Below are positions 8,893 to 18,625 of a DNA stretch of 64,000 nucleotides, piece after piece. A model generated the notes under the pieces. It did not search any database. It was not told where the DNA came from and worked only from the letters and a program-made list of their open reading frames with translations. The stretch is from Enterococcus songbeiensis (GTDB taxonomy: Bacteria; Bacillota; Bacilli; Lactobacillales; Enterococcaceae), in the NCBI RefSeq assembly GCF_005405265.1, contig NZ_BJDS01000003.1:184056-248055 (forward strand), given 5' to 3'. The translations under genes and the position numbers were made by a program. How positions within the stretch are numbered: position 1 is the first letter of the stretch; every line of letters begins with the position of its first letter.

Positions 8893-9942
8893 ATGCCTAG
8901 TATAATTAAACGTGGTAACTCATATAGAGCTCAGATCTCACTTTACAATCATGGTCAACATAAGAAATTGACAAAATCATTTAGCTCTAAAAAGGAAGCA
9001 ACTCGTTGGGCTTTGGAAAATGAATTGGAGAAAGGAAATGGAAAACAATTAGCAGAGCGTACAACAACATTTGCTGACTTCTTTGAAAACTGGATTCATA
9101 TCATAAAGAAAAACGATGTAAAAGAAACGACTTTTCAAAATTATCAAAGGACTTCTCAAGTGGTGAAGAAATTATTTGGCGATATACAGTTAAAGGATTT
9201 GAACGATATTGTAGTACAACGAAAAATAGATAAGTATGCAGAAACTCATTCTCGTAAAACCACTCATGAAGTACTATTGAAAATCAAAACGGCATTACGT
9301 GATGCTTATGCTCGTGGCTATCTTGCTACCGATTTTGCAAATTTAGTCAAAACACGAGGGAAAGTTTTAGATAAGAGAAACCGTGCACTTTCTATTACCG
9401 AATTAAAGAAACTGCGTACTTATGTCATTAATCATCGAGAAAATGAGTTTAACATTCTTGTACTCCTTGCCTTAGAAACTGGTATGAGACGCGGAGAGCT
9501 TTTAGGTATACGTCCCGAAGACCTCTTTGAATATGGTATCCATGTCAGACGTTCCCTTAGTCCAACTTCTGAAGATACCTCGTTAAAAACAAAAAATTCA
9601 AGACGAGATATTTCCATTAACCAAGAAGTCTACGATATTCTAAAATCTGTCCCGATTAAAGATAATGGATATTTTTTTGATCCTGACGGCTTTCAACAAT
9701 CTGCTAAGCTCGCCAGATTACTGAAAAAACTAGATATTCCAAAAACTACCTTCCACGGCCTAAGAGATACTCATGCTTCTTTTCTATTTTCACAAGATAT
9801 TGATATTGCCTATGTATCAAAACGCTTAGGTCATATCAATATTCAAACAACGCAGAACTATTATCTTGAATTGATGCCAGAAAAAAAGCACCAGCAAGAT
9901 GCTGATGCTTTAAACCTCTTAAATTCTTTGTCAAATTTATAA
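8893..9942 (+). CDS. int: Tyrosine recombinase (integrase) of element C
   Basis: The protein has 349 aa. The N-terminal arm-binding domain is MPSIIKRGNSYRAQISLYN..., followed by a SAM-like core-binding domain (about 60-155) and the catalytic domain. Catalytic residues seen are Arg in TGMRRGELL, His-x-x-Arg in FHGLRDTHA, His in RLGHINIQTT and the nucleophile Tyr in QNYYLE. The gene ends 56 bp before the rpsI-like att copy at 9999, the normal place for an integrase that targets the 3' end of rpsI. All catalytic motifs look intact, so it should be active. Confidence 0.93.
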   Translation: MPSIIKRGNSYRAQISLYNHGQHKKLTKSFSSKKEATRWALENELEKGNGKQLAERTTTFADFFENWIHIIKKNDVKETTFQNYQRTSQVVKKLFGDIQLKDLNDIVVQRKIDKYAETHSRKTTHEVLLKIKTALRDAYARGYLATDFANLVKTRGKVLDKRNRALSITELKKLRTYVINHRENEFNILVLLALETGMRRGELLGIRPEDLFEYGIHVRRSLSPTSEDTSLKTKNSRRDISINQEVYDILKSVPIKDNGYFFDPDGFQQSAKLARLLKKLDIPKTTFHGLRDTHASFLFSQDIDIAYVSKRLGHINIQTTQNYYLELMPEKKHQQDADALNLLNSLSNL

Positions 9943-9998
9943 TTTGAACCAACTTGAACCAAAAAATTCTTGTAAACGTTGATACAATAAGGAATTGA

Positions 9999-10048
9999 TT
10001 AACGTTTTGAGAATTGAGATGCTTTACGGGATTTTTTAAGACCTGGTT
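9999..10048. repeat. att repeat (rpsI 3' end copy), element C/B junction
   Basis: These 50 bp match the rpsI 3' end (32939-32988) at 47 positions. Translated on the minus strand the copy reads ...[14 protein letters not shown] and stop, against [12 protein letters not shown] in rpsI, so it is a diverged rpsI end, not random. It marks the junction of two elements. The rest of 9943-10212 shows no other feature I can name. Confidence 0.92.
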
Positions 10049-10212
10049 AGCCCAACCAATTTTTCAAACAGCCTCATGATGCTTTAATAGCAACGATTTA
10101 AAAAGAATGAAATACGAAAAGTTTTATTGACTTTCAATTTATTTGAAAACAATGGTGTCAATTTTTTATAACATACTGCGAGCCGAAACCAATATTACTA
10201 GAGTAGTTCAAA

Positions 10213-12825
10213 TCAAGATAATTCGTACTTCTCTTCACGTTTCTTAAATGCTTCATTTCCGCCTTCCAAAAGCTCAACTACATGTTCACGGATTCCTCTT
10301 TTACTTAAAAAGTCTATCGCATCGTCATTATTTAATGAATTTTCTAGAGGTCCATTTAAATAATCAAACTGAATTTGATTGGCATTAGGATAAAGTTCAG
10401 AATGTTGGTTGGCAACAATCACATTTTCAGAATCAGCTCCAACTACAACGTTAGGATTGTGTGTAACTAGTATAATCTGACGATCTCTTTTTTTTGACTT
10501 CAAATATTTGGTTAGTTCTACATAAATCGCCCTATTATCAAGGCTATCTTCAGGTTGATCAATGATTACTGGCTTCTCATCTTTGCTAAACTCCAATATT
10601 AACGTTAGTATGACAAAAGCCTTCTTTCCTTGTGACATTTGTAAGAAGTTATCCCCGTCATACTTTAGAGTATAGTTCCGACTATACCATTGTCTTTCCA
10701 GTATATCCTTGATTAAGTCATTCTGCGTTTTTCCTTGATTATAACTCAAGTCTAAGTTATCGAAAATAGATTTTATTTTACTATCAGAGTTCGCATCAAA
10801 CGCTTCAATGAATGAATTATTTATACTGTTTCTTCCGTGCAGGTAACCAATTTGTGATTCAAAAGTTATAGGCACAAAGTTCAATTCTATTTCAACCTGA
10901 TTTGCTTGTACTTTAAATTCCTTTTCTAATTTTTCTCGAAGCCTTTTATAATTATTATACTGTGTAAGTATTTCTTCTTTTTTCTGAATAATTTTCAAAT
11001 TTAACTTATCTGTTTCTTCTGAAAACATATTGAACTTAGCTAACTTGGCTTCCTCAACCTCAACCTGTTTTGTTAAACTTCTTAGTGTTTCATTAGTTGC
11101 AATATTTGCTAGCCCTTTTTTGTATTCACCAGAGGATTCCACGTTTTTTATTTCAATGTTCTGAGTTTCTATTAATCCCTGTTGTTCTTTCTGAAGTTGT
11201 AATAATTTAGTTTGCCATGCTAAATTTAATTGTTCTTGTTGATTCAAGATAAAATCCTGCAATTGCTTAGTTAAATCATCTGACAAATCATTAACGTTGA
11301 TATTTATCTCAACGCTCTCTTGACTTATCTTTTCTAAAACCCTTGAATCCGATTCGGCTTTCTTTTTGCACTCCGTAGCTATCTTTAGCTTATTTCGCTC
11401 TGTTTCAAAGGCAAAATTATCCTGATCAGAAAAACTACTGCTTTTTTGCTGTTCTGAAATTAAGGTTTTTAACTTTTGGATTTCTGCCTCTATCCCCTTC
11501 TTATCTCCCTCTGGCGAAATCAATGAAGATAATTCATAGTCTAGCCCTTGCCATTCTCGAATTAGATTGCCAACTTTATTTTGAATTGATTGAACATCTT
11601 CATCGAACTCAACAATCATCTGATAATTTTCATCATCTGCTTTTACAGTTTCTTCTATCAATTCGTTACGTAATTCATCATTTTCAGCAATACGTATCAT
11701 GTGATCTTGAGGCAAAAATTCAACATCTCGTAAATTTTCTTCACCTTTATTCTCTTGACCATCTTTCCAAACAACACAAGTATTGCATGTATCTTTAAAA
11801 GTAAACATTCCTGAACCAATATTTTCATTCCGTCCCTGAAAATTAGGATTACCTAAAGTTTTAGCTATAGAATTAGTTAACGTTGATTTTCCATTTGACC
11901 TACCGCCAATTACTGTATTTAGATTAGGATTAAAATACACCGTTCTCTTCTTAAATAAGCCATCTTGGCCTTTTTGTTCAAAAATAACTTTATCAATTAT
12001 CTGATAGTCTTTCTTTATGTCTGGATAATCTTTATTCAATGATATTCGGTCTTCAGGTTCAAAAACAATTTGTTTTAAACCATTAAAAGTCAAATCACCC
12101 TTTATCCATGAATATTTTAATCCAATATTTTCCAAATTGTGCGCATCTGATCCTTGTAATAACGGTCTTCTATAGGAACAATCTTCCAACCAAAATTTTC
12201 TATCACCTATTATGTTATCTCGACTATCAGAAGAGTTTAATACAAAATCTGACTTTCGGGTTATTGTTTCATAATTTGAGCCAGATCTTCCTTTCGTTGT
12301 TGCACTACCATGCCCTCTTGATAAAAAACCAAGTAAATATTTACCTTGTAATCCTGAACTTTCTTTTTCTAATTCTTGAATGAGACTATTAAAATGTACA
12401 ACAGCAGAATTATTGATTTCATCTTTAGATAGCTGACTTAATTTCTTTGATCCACAACCAACTTCAGCTTCCACATTTGCCAAAAAGGTTTTAATAGTGT
12501 CATCATCTACTTCATCATCAAAAACGATATGGTAATCATAATTTTGGTCGCTGTTATTGAAATGGCTCAGTCTTATTTCCAGATTTAAGAACGTTTTAAC
12601 CCCTAATTCATTTAACTTTTTTTTCAGTATGAAGTCTTCATCACAAAACTTAAAGTAATTGGTTAATCCAATTGCTTTAAGACCACTATTAACTACTGCA
12701 TCTACAAAAGTCTGTTCAACAATACTCCCAGTATTGTCATGGTCAAAATCGTTATTTAAATACGTATAGCAAGAATGCAGATGTAAATCCCACTTATTCC
12801 AGGTTGAACCATAATTATCGGTCAT
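10213..12825 (-). CDS. PHP-domain/SMC-like ATPase (TrlF-like) linked to type III RM
   Basis: The protein has 870 aa. Residues 1-250 resemble a PHP phosphoesterase (WDLHLHSCYTY at 12-22, GSDAHN at 225-230), although the usual TDH is replaced by LTNYFKF, so the metal site may be incomplete. Residues 300-870 form an SMC/RecN-like ATPase: Walker A GGRSNGKST (307-315), a long charged coiled-coil middle (about 400-660), signature LQMSQGKKA near 731 and Walker B VIIDQPEDSLDN at 753-764. The general type matches proteins called TrlF-family AAA-like ATPases. Its gene is 38 bp downstream of res, in one operon with mod-res. I infer a defence accessory that acts on nucleic acid; activity and substrate are unknown. 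Confidence 0.75.
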   Translation of the reverse strand: MTDNYGSTWNKWDLHLHSCYTYLNNDFDHDNTGSIVEQTFVDAVVNSGLKAIGLTNYFKFCDEDFILKKKLNELGVKTFLNLEIRLSHFNNSDQNYDYHIVFDDEVDDDTIKTFLANVEAEVGCGSKKLSQLSKDEINNSAVVHFNSLIQELEKESSGLQGKYLLGFLSRGHGSATTKGRSGSNYETITRKSDFVLNSSDSRDNIIGDRKFWLEDCSYRRPLLQGSDAHNLENIGLKYSWIKGDLTFNGLKQIVFEPEDRISLNKDYPDIKKDYQIIDKVIFEQKGQDGLFKKRTVYFNPNLNTVIGGRSNGKSTLTNSIAKTLGNPNFQGRNENIGSGMFTFKDTCNTCVVWKDGQENKGEENLRDVEFLPQDHMIRIAENDELRNELIEETVKADDENYQMIVEFDEDVQSIQNKVGNLIREWQGLDYELSSLISPEGDKKGIEAEIQKLKTLISEQQKSSSFSDQDNFAFETERNKLKIATECKKKAESDSRVLEKISQESVEININVNDLSDDLTKQLQDFILNQQEQLNLAWQTKLLQLQKEQQGLIETQNIEIKNVESSGEYKKGLANIATNETLRSLTKQVEVEEAKLAKFNMFSEETDKLNLKIIQKKEEILTQYNNYKRLREKLEKEFKVQANQVEIELNFVPITFESQIGYLHGRNSINNSFIEAFDANSDSKIKSIFDNLDLSYNQGKTQNDLIKDILERQWYSRNYTLKYDGDNFLQMSQGKKAFVILTLILEFSKDEKPVIIDQPEDSLDNRAIYVELTKYLKSKKRDRQIILVTHNPNVVVGADSENVIVANQHSELYPNANQIQFDYLNGPLENSLNNDDAIDFLSKRGIREHVVELLEGGNEAFKKREEKYELS

Positions 12826-12863
12826 TCTTTTTCCCTTCCCATATCGAATTTTTTAAAACCTTC

Positions 12864-15581
12864 CTAAATCGACAATCCTTCAAATTCTTTACCCAGTGCC
12901 ACTTGTGCCAACTGTTTCATCGTGCTTCTACCATCATTTATGGTATAGAATTTTAAACCTTTAATTTTTACATCATCTACTTCATCTTCAAAAACAAGCT
13001 TACCCTCATTTTCGTTGATATATTGCAACAGATCTTCTTTCCATTGTTCACGTTCCAATAAGTTACCACCTTTTGGCTCAATGAAGACTTGCATGAAATA
13101 TTCCGCATTTTGCAGATATAAGATAAAATCAGGTTGGAATCCTTCTAAATGAACAACTTGTGGATGTGCTTCAAATTGATGTAGTTTTAACACTTCATTT
13201 TTAGCGGATTCACGGTGCATATTTTCATCCATTCGAATCAGATAAACATCATCATATTGTTCCCGTAATTCTCCAACACGTTCAAGAATTCGATCAACTA
13301 ATTGCTTTTCTGTCATGTTGATAATTGCCGAATCATAGACAAAAGAAGCATCATCAATTACATAACGGTCAACAGTCTGCGGTTTGCCATCTAACACCAT
13401 TTTGCCAGTATCGTAATTGGGTTTTCGCTTACGATAATCAGAAATATATTCCTTAATCGGATAACCAATAAAGTTGTTTGTGCCCTTCGCTTTGTTATAC
13501 CCACTTTTGATTTTCAGCGCGACTTCTTGTAAATACAATTCCAATATTTCCAGTTTTTCATCTGCTGTTAAGTCTTTTCGCATAAAAGTCATTGGTACGG
13601 TCGCATACAATGTTCTCCCTTTCATGTTCAACCATTTATCACCATAAAATTCTTCTCTTGATTTCAAGTTAGGAAGGAATTTTTTCAAGTTATCAAAGTG
13701 GAAAAAGCTTAATCGATTCATTGCTTTGTTCAAAAAACGTTCATCAAGTTGAACAGGAATTTGATGCGTATCTGTATAATCTTCTTGCACGATATTATCC
13801 TTATACCCAACTTCCTGTGAAGCAAATCGCCATTTTACGACAATATCATTTTGATTATCTACACCATATTTATCTAGTCCATCATAGTAAGAATCACTCA
13901 CTTCAATCGTTTGATTGTAATAAACTTTCCCATTCTTCCATACATTCGTCCGCTTAAATGATGGCTTTACTAAAACATCAAGTAACGGATTTTTTGTATC
14001 TTCACCAGATGGTAAATTCATTTCATCCAACGCTTCAACTAAATTCTTCAAATACTGGGGCTCGTTAATCGTATGATAGTGAAGAGTTTCTAAAACTAAA
14101 CTAGGTGTCGCATTCACGTTTTCATCAAACCGACGCTGATAACTTCTTTCACCATCTAATATGAACGGATTGTATCTTGCCCCCCGCCCGATTAACTGTG
14201 CTTCTGCCATTGTTGTTTTTTTATCGCCTTTTGTATTTTGAAAATTACTGATACGAACAATATCATATAAATTCAAAACATCCCAGCCTTCTGTTAATTT
14301 CGCCACCGCAAACACAACACGATACAAATTAGCAGGACTTTCCAATGTGTTCAGCACTTCATATTGTCCTTTTTCCAACATTCCAGCTCCACGATCGCTA
14401 TCGTTGGCATTAATGATACGATTAGATGAAAATTCCCGTTTAATCTCTCTGACAATTTGTAGAAGAACTTCATCATTTTTCCGATAATAGTCAAAAGCAA
14501 TAGATAGTGTTTCACTTTCATCTTCTGACTTCAATGCTTTTTGTCTTGTCAGAAACCCTCGTACAGTTTCAGGTGTTAAACTTTGAATCAGTCCATTGAA
14601 TTTTCGATTGGCTTCATCTGATGCATCAATTCTTTGAGATTTGAACATAATAACCGGTTTGATTTGCGTGTGATACAATTCCAACGCATAGCGACGACGA
14701 AATTCACTAAGTAGGACAACACTTAGCATATTTTCTTCATCAGAGTTTCCAGATTGAATTCGTTTGACGTTTTTTGAGTACCGATCCAAGATAAATTGAT
14801 CTAATGCGTAACGGTACAACACTTTATCTTTATACTTTTCATAGATATTTTTGTTTTCAAGGTCAATTGTTGCAGTAAACTCTAATAGTCTATTATCCTC
14901 TCGTGCGTTTAGGATAATATTGATAGCTTTTTCCCATGACTGCTCAAGTTCCTTTTCTGACTTAGAAGAAGCAGAATAATGGTGCGCCTCATCGCCTAAA
15001 ATTGTCACCTTATATCGTGCATAATCATCTTTTCCCATTGAGTTTTCACTTTGTGTAAAAATATCTGTCGCAACCATTTGAACAGAAGACAATTTGATGT
15101 AGATGGTATTTTTACTTTGTACTCTTGGAAAAGTTTTCACCCGTTCAACTTTAATTCGTTCACCATCAATTTCGATTGTTTCCTGATAAAGGTATTTAGG
15201 TGACTGTGGGTTGGTTAAATTATCAATTGTCTTGTTTAAAACACTGTTCGTATTCACGATAAACAAAAAATTTTGATACCCTAGTTCTTGGTACATATAC
15301 AAAATTAAACCAGCCATGACATCTGTTTTTCCACTACCAGTCGCCATGTTAAATAGCACATGTTTCATATCTCTATATTTAAACGTTTCCGATGCTTGCG
15401 AATAATGAAAATATCGCAAAGCATCTGATTGATAACTACGAAATTTATGAACCATATTTTGTTCAAGATAAACAGGTGTTTCCCAGCCCGATTCACTATT
15501 CATAAAACTTTTATCTAATGTTTTTAACTCATCTAATAGCGGAAGTGGCAATTTCTTTTTGACGGCTTTTTTCTTTGCCAT
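12864..15581 (-). CDS. res: Type III restriction enzyme Res subunit (helicase-nuclease)
   Basis: The protein has 905 aa, about the normal Res size. It has superfamily 2 helicase motifs: Walker A MATGSGKTDVMAGL (79-92), DEAH in LGDEAHH (197-200), TATIDLENKN, and QLIGRGARYNP (motif VI). Near the C-terminus PDFILY...QVFIEPKG (about 815-838) fits a PD-(D/E)xK nuclease. With Mod it should cut DNA carrying two unmethylated, oppositely oriented sites after ATP-dependent movement. It starts 2 bp after the mod stop, so the genes are coupled. Confidence 0.92.
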   Translation of the reverse strand: MAKKKAVKKKLPLPLLDELKTLDKSFMNSESGWETPVYLEQNMVHKFRSYQSDALRYFHYSQASETFKYRDMKHVLFNMATGSGKTDVMAGLILYMYQELGYQNFLFIVNTNSVLNKTIDNLTNPQSPKYLYQETIEIDGERIKVERVKTFPRVQSKNTIYIKLSSVQMVATDIFTQSENSMGKDDYARYKVTILGDEAHHYSASSKSEKELEQSWEKAINIILNAREDNRLLEFTATIDLENKNIYEKYKDKVLYRYALDQFILDRYSKNVKRIQSGNSDEENMLSVVLLSEFRRRYALELYHTQIKPVIMFKSQRIDASDEANRKFNGLIQSLTPETVRGFLTRQKALKSEDESETLSIAFDYYRKNDEVLLQIVREIKREFSSNRIINANDSDRGAGMLEKGQYEVLNTLESPANLYRVVFAVAKLTEGWDVLNLYDIVRISNFQNTKGDKKTTMAEAQLIGRGARYNPFILDGERSYQRRFDENVNATPSLVLETLHYHTINEPQYLKNLVEALDEMNLPSGEDTKNPLLDVLVKPSFKRTNVWKNGKVYYNQTIEVSDSYYDGLDKYGVDNQNDIVVKWRFASQEVGYKDNIVQEDYTDTHQIPVQLDERFLNKAMNRLSFFHFDNLKKFLPNLKSREEFYGDKWLNMKGRTLYATVPMTFMRKDLTADEKLEILELYLQEVALKIKSGYNKAKGTNNFIGYPIKEYISDYRKRKPNYDTGKMVLDGKPQTVDRYVIDDASFVYDSAIINMTEKQLVDRILERVGELREQYDDVYLIRMDENMHRESAKNEVLKLHQFEAHPQVVHLEGFQPDFILYLQNAEYFMQVFIEPKGGNLLEREQWKEDLLQYINENEGKLVFEDEVDDVKIKGLKFYTINDGRSTMKQLAQVALGKEFEGLSI

Positions 15582-15583
15582 TT

Positions 15584-17653
15584 TTATTCACCTCTATCCG
15601 CATAAAAAATTTTGTTGAATTCATAATCACTATCAGAAATCAAATCCCGTACGTTTTTATCATCGATTTCCGAATAATTATAATAAAGTTGGTTCTTGTC
15701 AATCACTTTAATCAAAATTCGTTTTTGATCGTCGATAGCTTGTTGCCACAAATCATCTTTTTGGATTTCTTCTAAATCCACACGAAAATCAAAATCAGCT
15801 GTTTCCATCATTTGTTTAAAGATAGCTTGTAATTCCGTCATGTCTTTTGCATTGACAATCTCTTTGATGAATCCAGTATTTTTCTCCATTAGTTCAAGTG
15901 AGATAAACGATCCTCCGCCGTGCCAATTAACATCTCTTGAAATACCACTTTGATCACCTCTCAGAACATTTTGAAGTCTTTCAAGTGATTTAGTCCACTG
16001 TTCATCTATTTGCTCCATACCAACAAAATTCCGGTTCATCTTTAATGCCGTTGCTTGTGTAGAAGCCGATCCCATAAAGAAGTCTAATACTAAATCACCT
16101 TCTTGGGTTGTCATTTCAATAATATTACCAAGTAATCTTTCTGGCTTTTTACCGTTAGGAAATTCAACCTGACCTTCTTTGTTCACATTTTTCGTTTCAC
16201 CAACATAATTCCAAAAAGTACCCAACTTTTCTTTTTTATATAAAATTCCATCTATGTCTTCAGTAACATCTTTTAACCATGCAAACAAGCGAAAATTATC
16301 ACCTTTGTAGAATTGCTCATATAAGAGACCTTTATTTCGTCCCGTTCTTGGAATATATTCTATAGAAACTAAGTTGTTGGGTTCCATCTCCAATTCTCTA
16401 TACTTCTCCATAACTCTTGGTCTAATCGAACTTTGTGGCATTGCCGTTTGAAAAGCTAATTTTCCGTATCTATTGTATGCTTCTGATTCTGAAATGTTTT
16501 CTTCCCGCATAAGCTGAGAAATTGATTTAACTATGAAATTAGTACGTTTGAAAATTTTTATTTCATCACCTGACCCATCCAAAGTGTTCCCTATATAAGT
16601 TTTGTCGCCAGCATCAACGAGCACACTTGTATATTTCCAACTAACTCCAGAATTTCTCATTTCTTCAACCAATTGGCCAACTTCCTTGTAATCATAAACG
16701 TTATTAAAGATATTAGCTTGCTCATATTGCTTTGCGTAGATCGTTAAAAATTCAACATTTTTTTTCAATCGTTTATCTTCGCCACCACCCGAGGCTCCAG
16801 CAATATTCTTAAATAGAACCGACACTGTATTAACATAATTTTCTCTGCCAAACAAAGAATCCATCAGTACTTTTAGATAACTTTGCTCAGTGTCATCAGT
16901 TTGTATAACAATGTATCCTGTATCAGACAATAACTCATGTGCTATTTCAAGTCTATTCTTCATAAAGGTAAGCCATGCACCGTGATTGAATCTATCGTTA
17001 TAATCGAAGCTGTCGTTTCCTGTATTATATGGTGGATCTAAGTAAATCAATTGAATCTTACCAGTATATAGTTCTTTGATTGTGTGAAGGGCTAACAAAT
17101 TATTCCCTTTTATAATCAGATTATCTTCATTAAAAGTTTTAACTTCTTCCACACCCTCTTTTGTATATCGCTTTGCATTTACCAAAATTTTCTTATCCAG
17201 TAGAGTATCAATTTCATCACGTGCAATGACTTCATTTAAAAAAGGTTCATCCGGTTTCAGGCCGTCTCGATCAGTATCTTCCTTAGACATACTCGCTTTC
17301 AAAATGGTGTCTTTGTATGGAAAATCCAGTACGACTTCACTTGTTTCATCCAAAAATTTTTCGTTTATAGTCAACCCAATTTTCTTAGAATATTTTGTAT
17401 AAGAATTTTGCCAGTATTCATCTTGTTCGAACACATCAATTAAATCATTCACTTTGATGACTGTTGAGCCAACAATTTCCATCGTAAACCGTTCTTTTAG
17501 TTCATCGTTTAATAATAGTTCTTTTACTAAATCAGCATCGTAACTATCTAAGTCACGAATCACTTTGCTTTTATTGACAACACCATCAATAAAATATCTG
17601 TTGTCGAACTTTTCTAATACAGTTCGTATCTCTTGATTCAGCTTTGTTTCCAT
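15584..17653 (-). CDS. mod: Type III DNA methyltransferase Mod subunit
   Basis: The protein has 689 aa. It is a beta-class N6-adenine methyltransferase: the catalytic DPPYNTG (206-212) comes before the AdoMet motif DFFMGSAST near 555, with the variable target-recognition region between (about 260-500). It gives the recognition specificity of the RM system. The ATG at 17653 is chosen because GGAGG lies 5 nt upstream; a GTG at 17683 would add ten residues over that site. It is first of the intact genes in mod-res-ATPase. Confidence 0.92.
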   Translation of the reverse strand: METKLNQEIRTVLEKFDNRYFIDGVVNKSKVIRDLDSYDADLVKELLLNDELKERFTMEIVGSTVIKVNDLIDVFEQDEYWQNSYTKYSKKIGLTINEKFLDETSEVVLDFPYKDTILKASMSKEDTDRDGLKPDEPFLNEVIARDEIDTLLDKKILVNAKRYTKEGVEEVKTFNEDNLIIKGNNLLALHTIKELYTGKIQLIYLDPPYNTGNDSFDYNDRFNHGAWLTFMKNRLEIAHELLSDTGYIVIQTDDTEQSYLKVLMDSLFGRENYVNTVSVLFKNIAGASGGGEDKRLKKNVEFLTIYAKQYEQANIFNNVYDYKEVGQLVEEMRNSGVSWKYTSVLVDAGDKTYIGNTLDGSGDEIKIFKRTNFIVKSISQLMREENISESEAYNRYGKLAFQTAMPQSSIRPRVMEKYRELEMEPNNLVSIEYIPRTGRNKGLLYEQFYKGDNFRLFAWLKDVTEDIDGILYKKEKLGTFWNYVGETKNVNKEGQVEFPNGKKPERLLGNIIEMTTQEGDLVLDFFMGSASTQATALKMNRNFVGMEQIDEQWTKSLERLQNVLRGDQSGISRDVNWHGGGSFISLELMEKNTGFIKEIVNAKDMTELQAIFKQMMETADFDFRVDLEEIQKDDLWQQAIDDQKRILIKVIDKNQLYYNYSEIDDKNVRDLISDSDYEFNKIFYADRGE

Positions 17654-17749
17654 AACTACCTCCAAAATCTGACATTTTACCACTCAGAAAAATTATACCT
17701 CAAAAGTATTGAAAAATTCAGAAAATCAAAATTTTCTGTTTGAGATTAT

Positions 17750-18559
17750 TCACTCTTCAAACCAATCTGCTAATTCATCTACAAAAACTTCACTATACAA
17801 CTTAATCAACACTGGACATAGTATCTGAATTACTCTGATCAACTCTTCTCCACCAAACATTCCTGTAAAAGATTTATTCGTCAGCTCTTGAGATAAAGTG
17901 TTGATTAACTGACTCGTTTCTTGGTCATTGGCAAGTGTATTAATCAATTTACCAACCAGATAGTGGCCATCAAAAATACGATCAGTAAAGAAATCAAATT
18001 TAGCAACATCTTCCTTCACCAATTTCTTCAGCGTTTCTTTGTCACTATAATCAAACTCCCCTGATGCATCCATATATTCTAAAATATTTGTGGTAATCAC
18101 GGCGCTAGCTTCCACCTTTTTCATTTCCGATAATTCGCTTGAAAATGGTAATTGATCAATCTCAACGCCTATTAGTTTTTGGACCTCTTCTTTAATTACA
18201 TCTTGCTGCAACTCATAGAAATAATCATCAATAAATTCCTCACGTAGATATCCGACTTTATTTTCCCAATCTGAATTTTTAAATTCACCAGTATAAAATT
18301 CTTCTTAATCGTAAATAGTCTGCGATATAGCTTTCAATATCTCCAAAATAAAATCGGTCCATAGATTTCCCACTAATACTAGATAATTGGTTAATCACAC
18401 TTTCAGGAACTAGTGCATATCCTTGAACATACGATCTGATTGTTAGTCTCTTTATCCCCAAGCGATTACCCAACTCCGCAAAGGACAGATTCATACTCTT
18501 TTTGATCTCCTTGATTCGTTGCTCACCTTCACTTTATCAGGATGTAATAAACCAAACAT
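17750..18559 (-). pseudogene. XRE-type regulator upstream of mod, apparently with two frameshifts
   Basis: Three adjoining minus-strand pieces read as one protein if two single-base shifts are allowed. A start (ATG at 18559, GGAGG upstream) gives MFGLLHPDKV and goes out of frame around 18515-18530. The next frame holds GEQRIKEIKKSMNLSFAELGNRLGIKRLTIRSYVQG, a complete XRE helix-turn-helix. It stops at 18285, but removing one A at 18305/18306 joins DYLRL to EEFYTGEFKNSDWENK and continues in frame to 17750 with the acidic 153-residue tail (MQQDVIKEEV...DWFEE). Both residual frames (18285-18494 and 17750-18211) lack convincing starts. I infer a broken regulator of the RM operon; sequencing error is possible. 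Confidence 0.6.
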
Positions 18560-18625
18560 AGATTGCTTCCTCCTTGTCATTTTTACCCATTATATCAATC
18601 ATATAAACAAAAAAGGTGGCCTATT

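Larger units (their letters stand above)
1..10048. mobile_element. Element C: mobilizable metal-resistance island at rpsI (left end outside window)
   Basis: The element has a module order typical of small mobilizable elements of the Tn916/ICEBs1 world: resistance cargo (ars, cad), an oriT-like site, a repressor facing away, a strong promoter, a relaxase/replication initiator, a small excisionase-like protein, an integrase and then an att repeat. Its right edge is the 50-bp rpsI-like repeat at 9999-10048. The left edge is not visible. No conjugation pore genes are seen in the visible part, so it probably depends on a helper for transfer. Confidence 0.8.
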
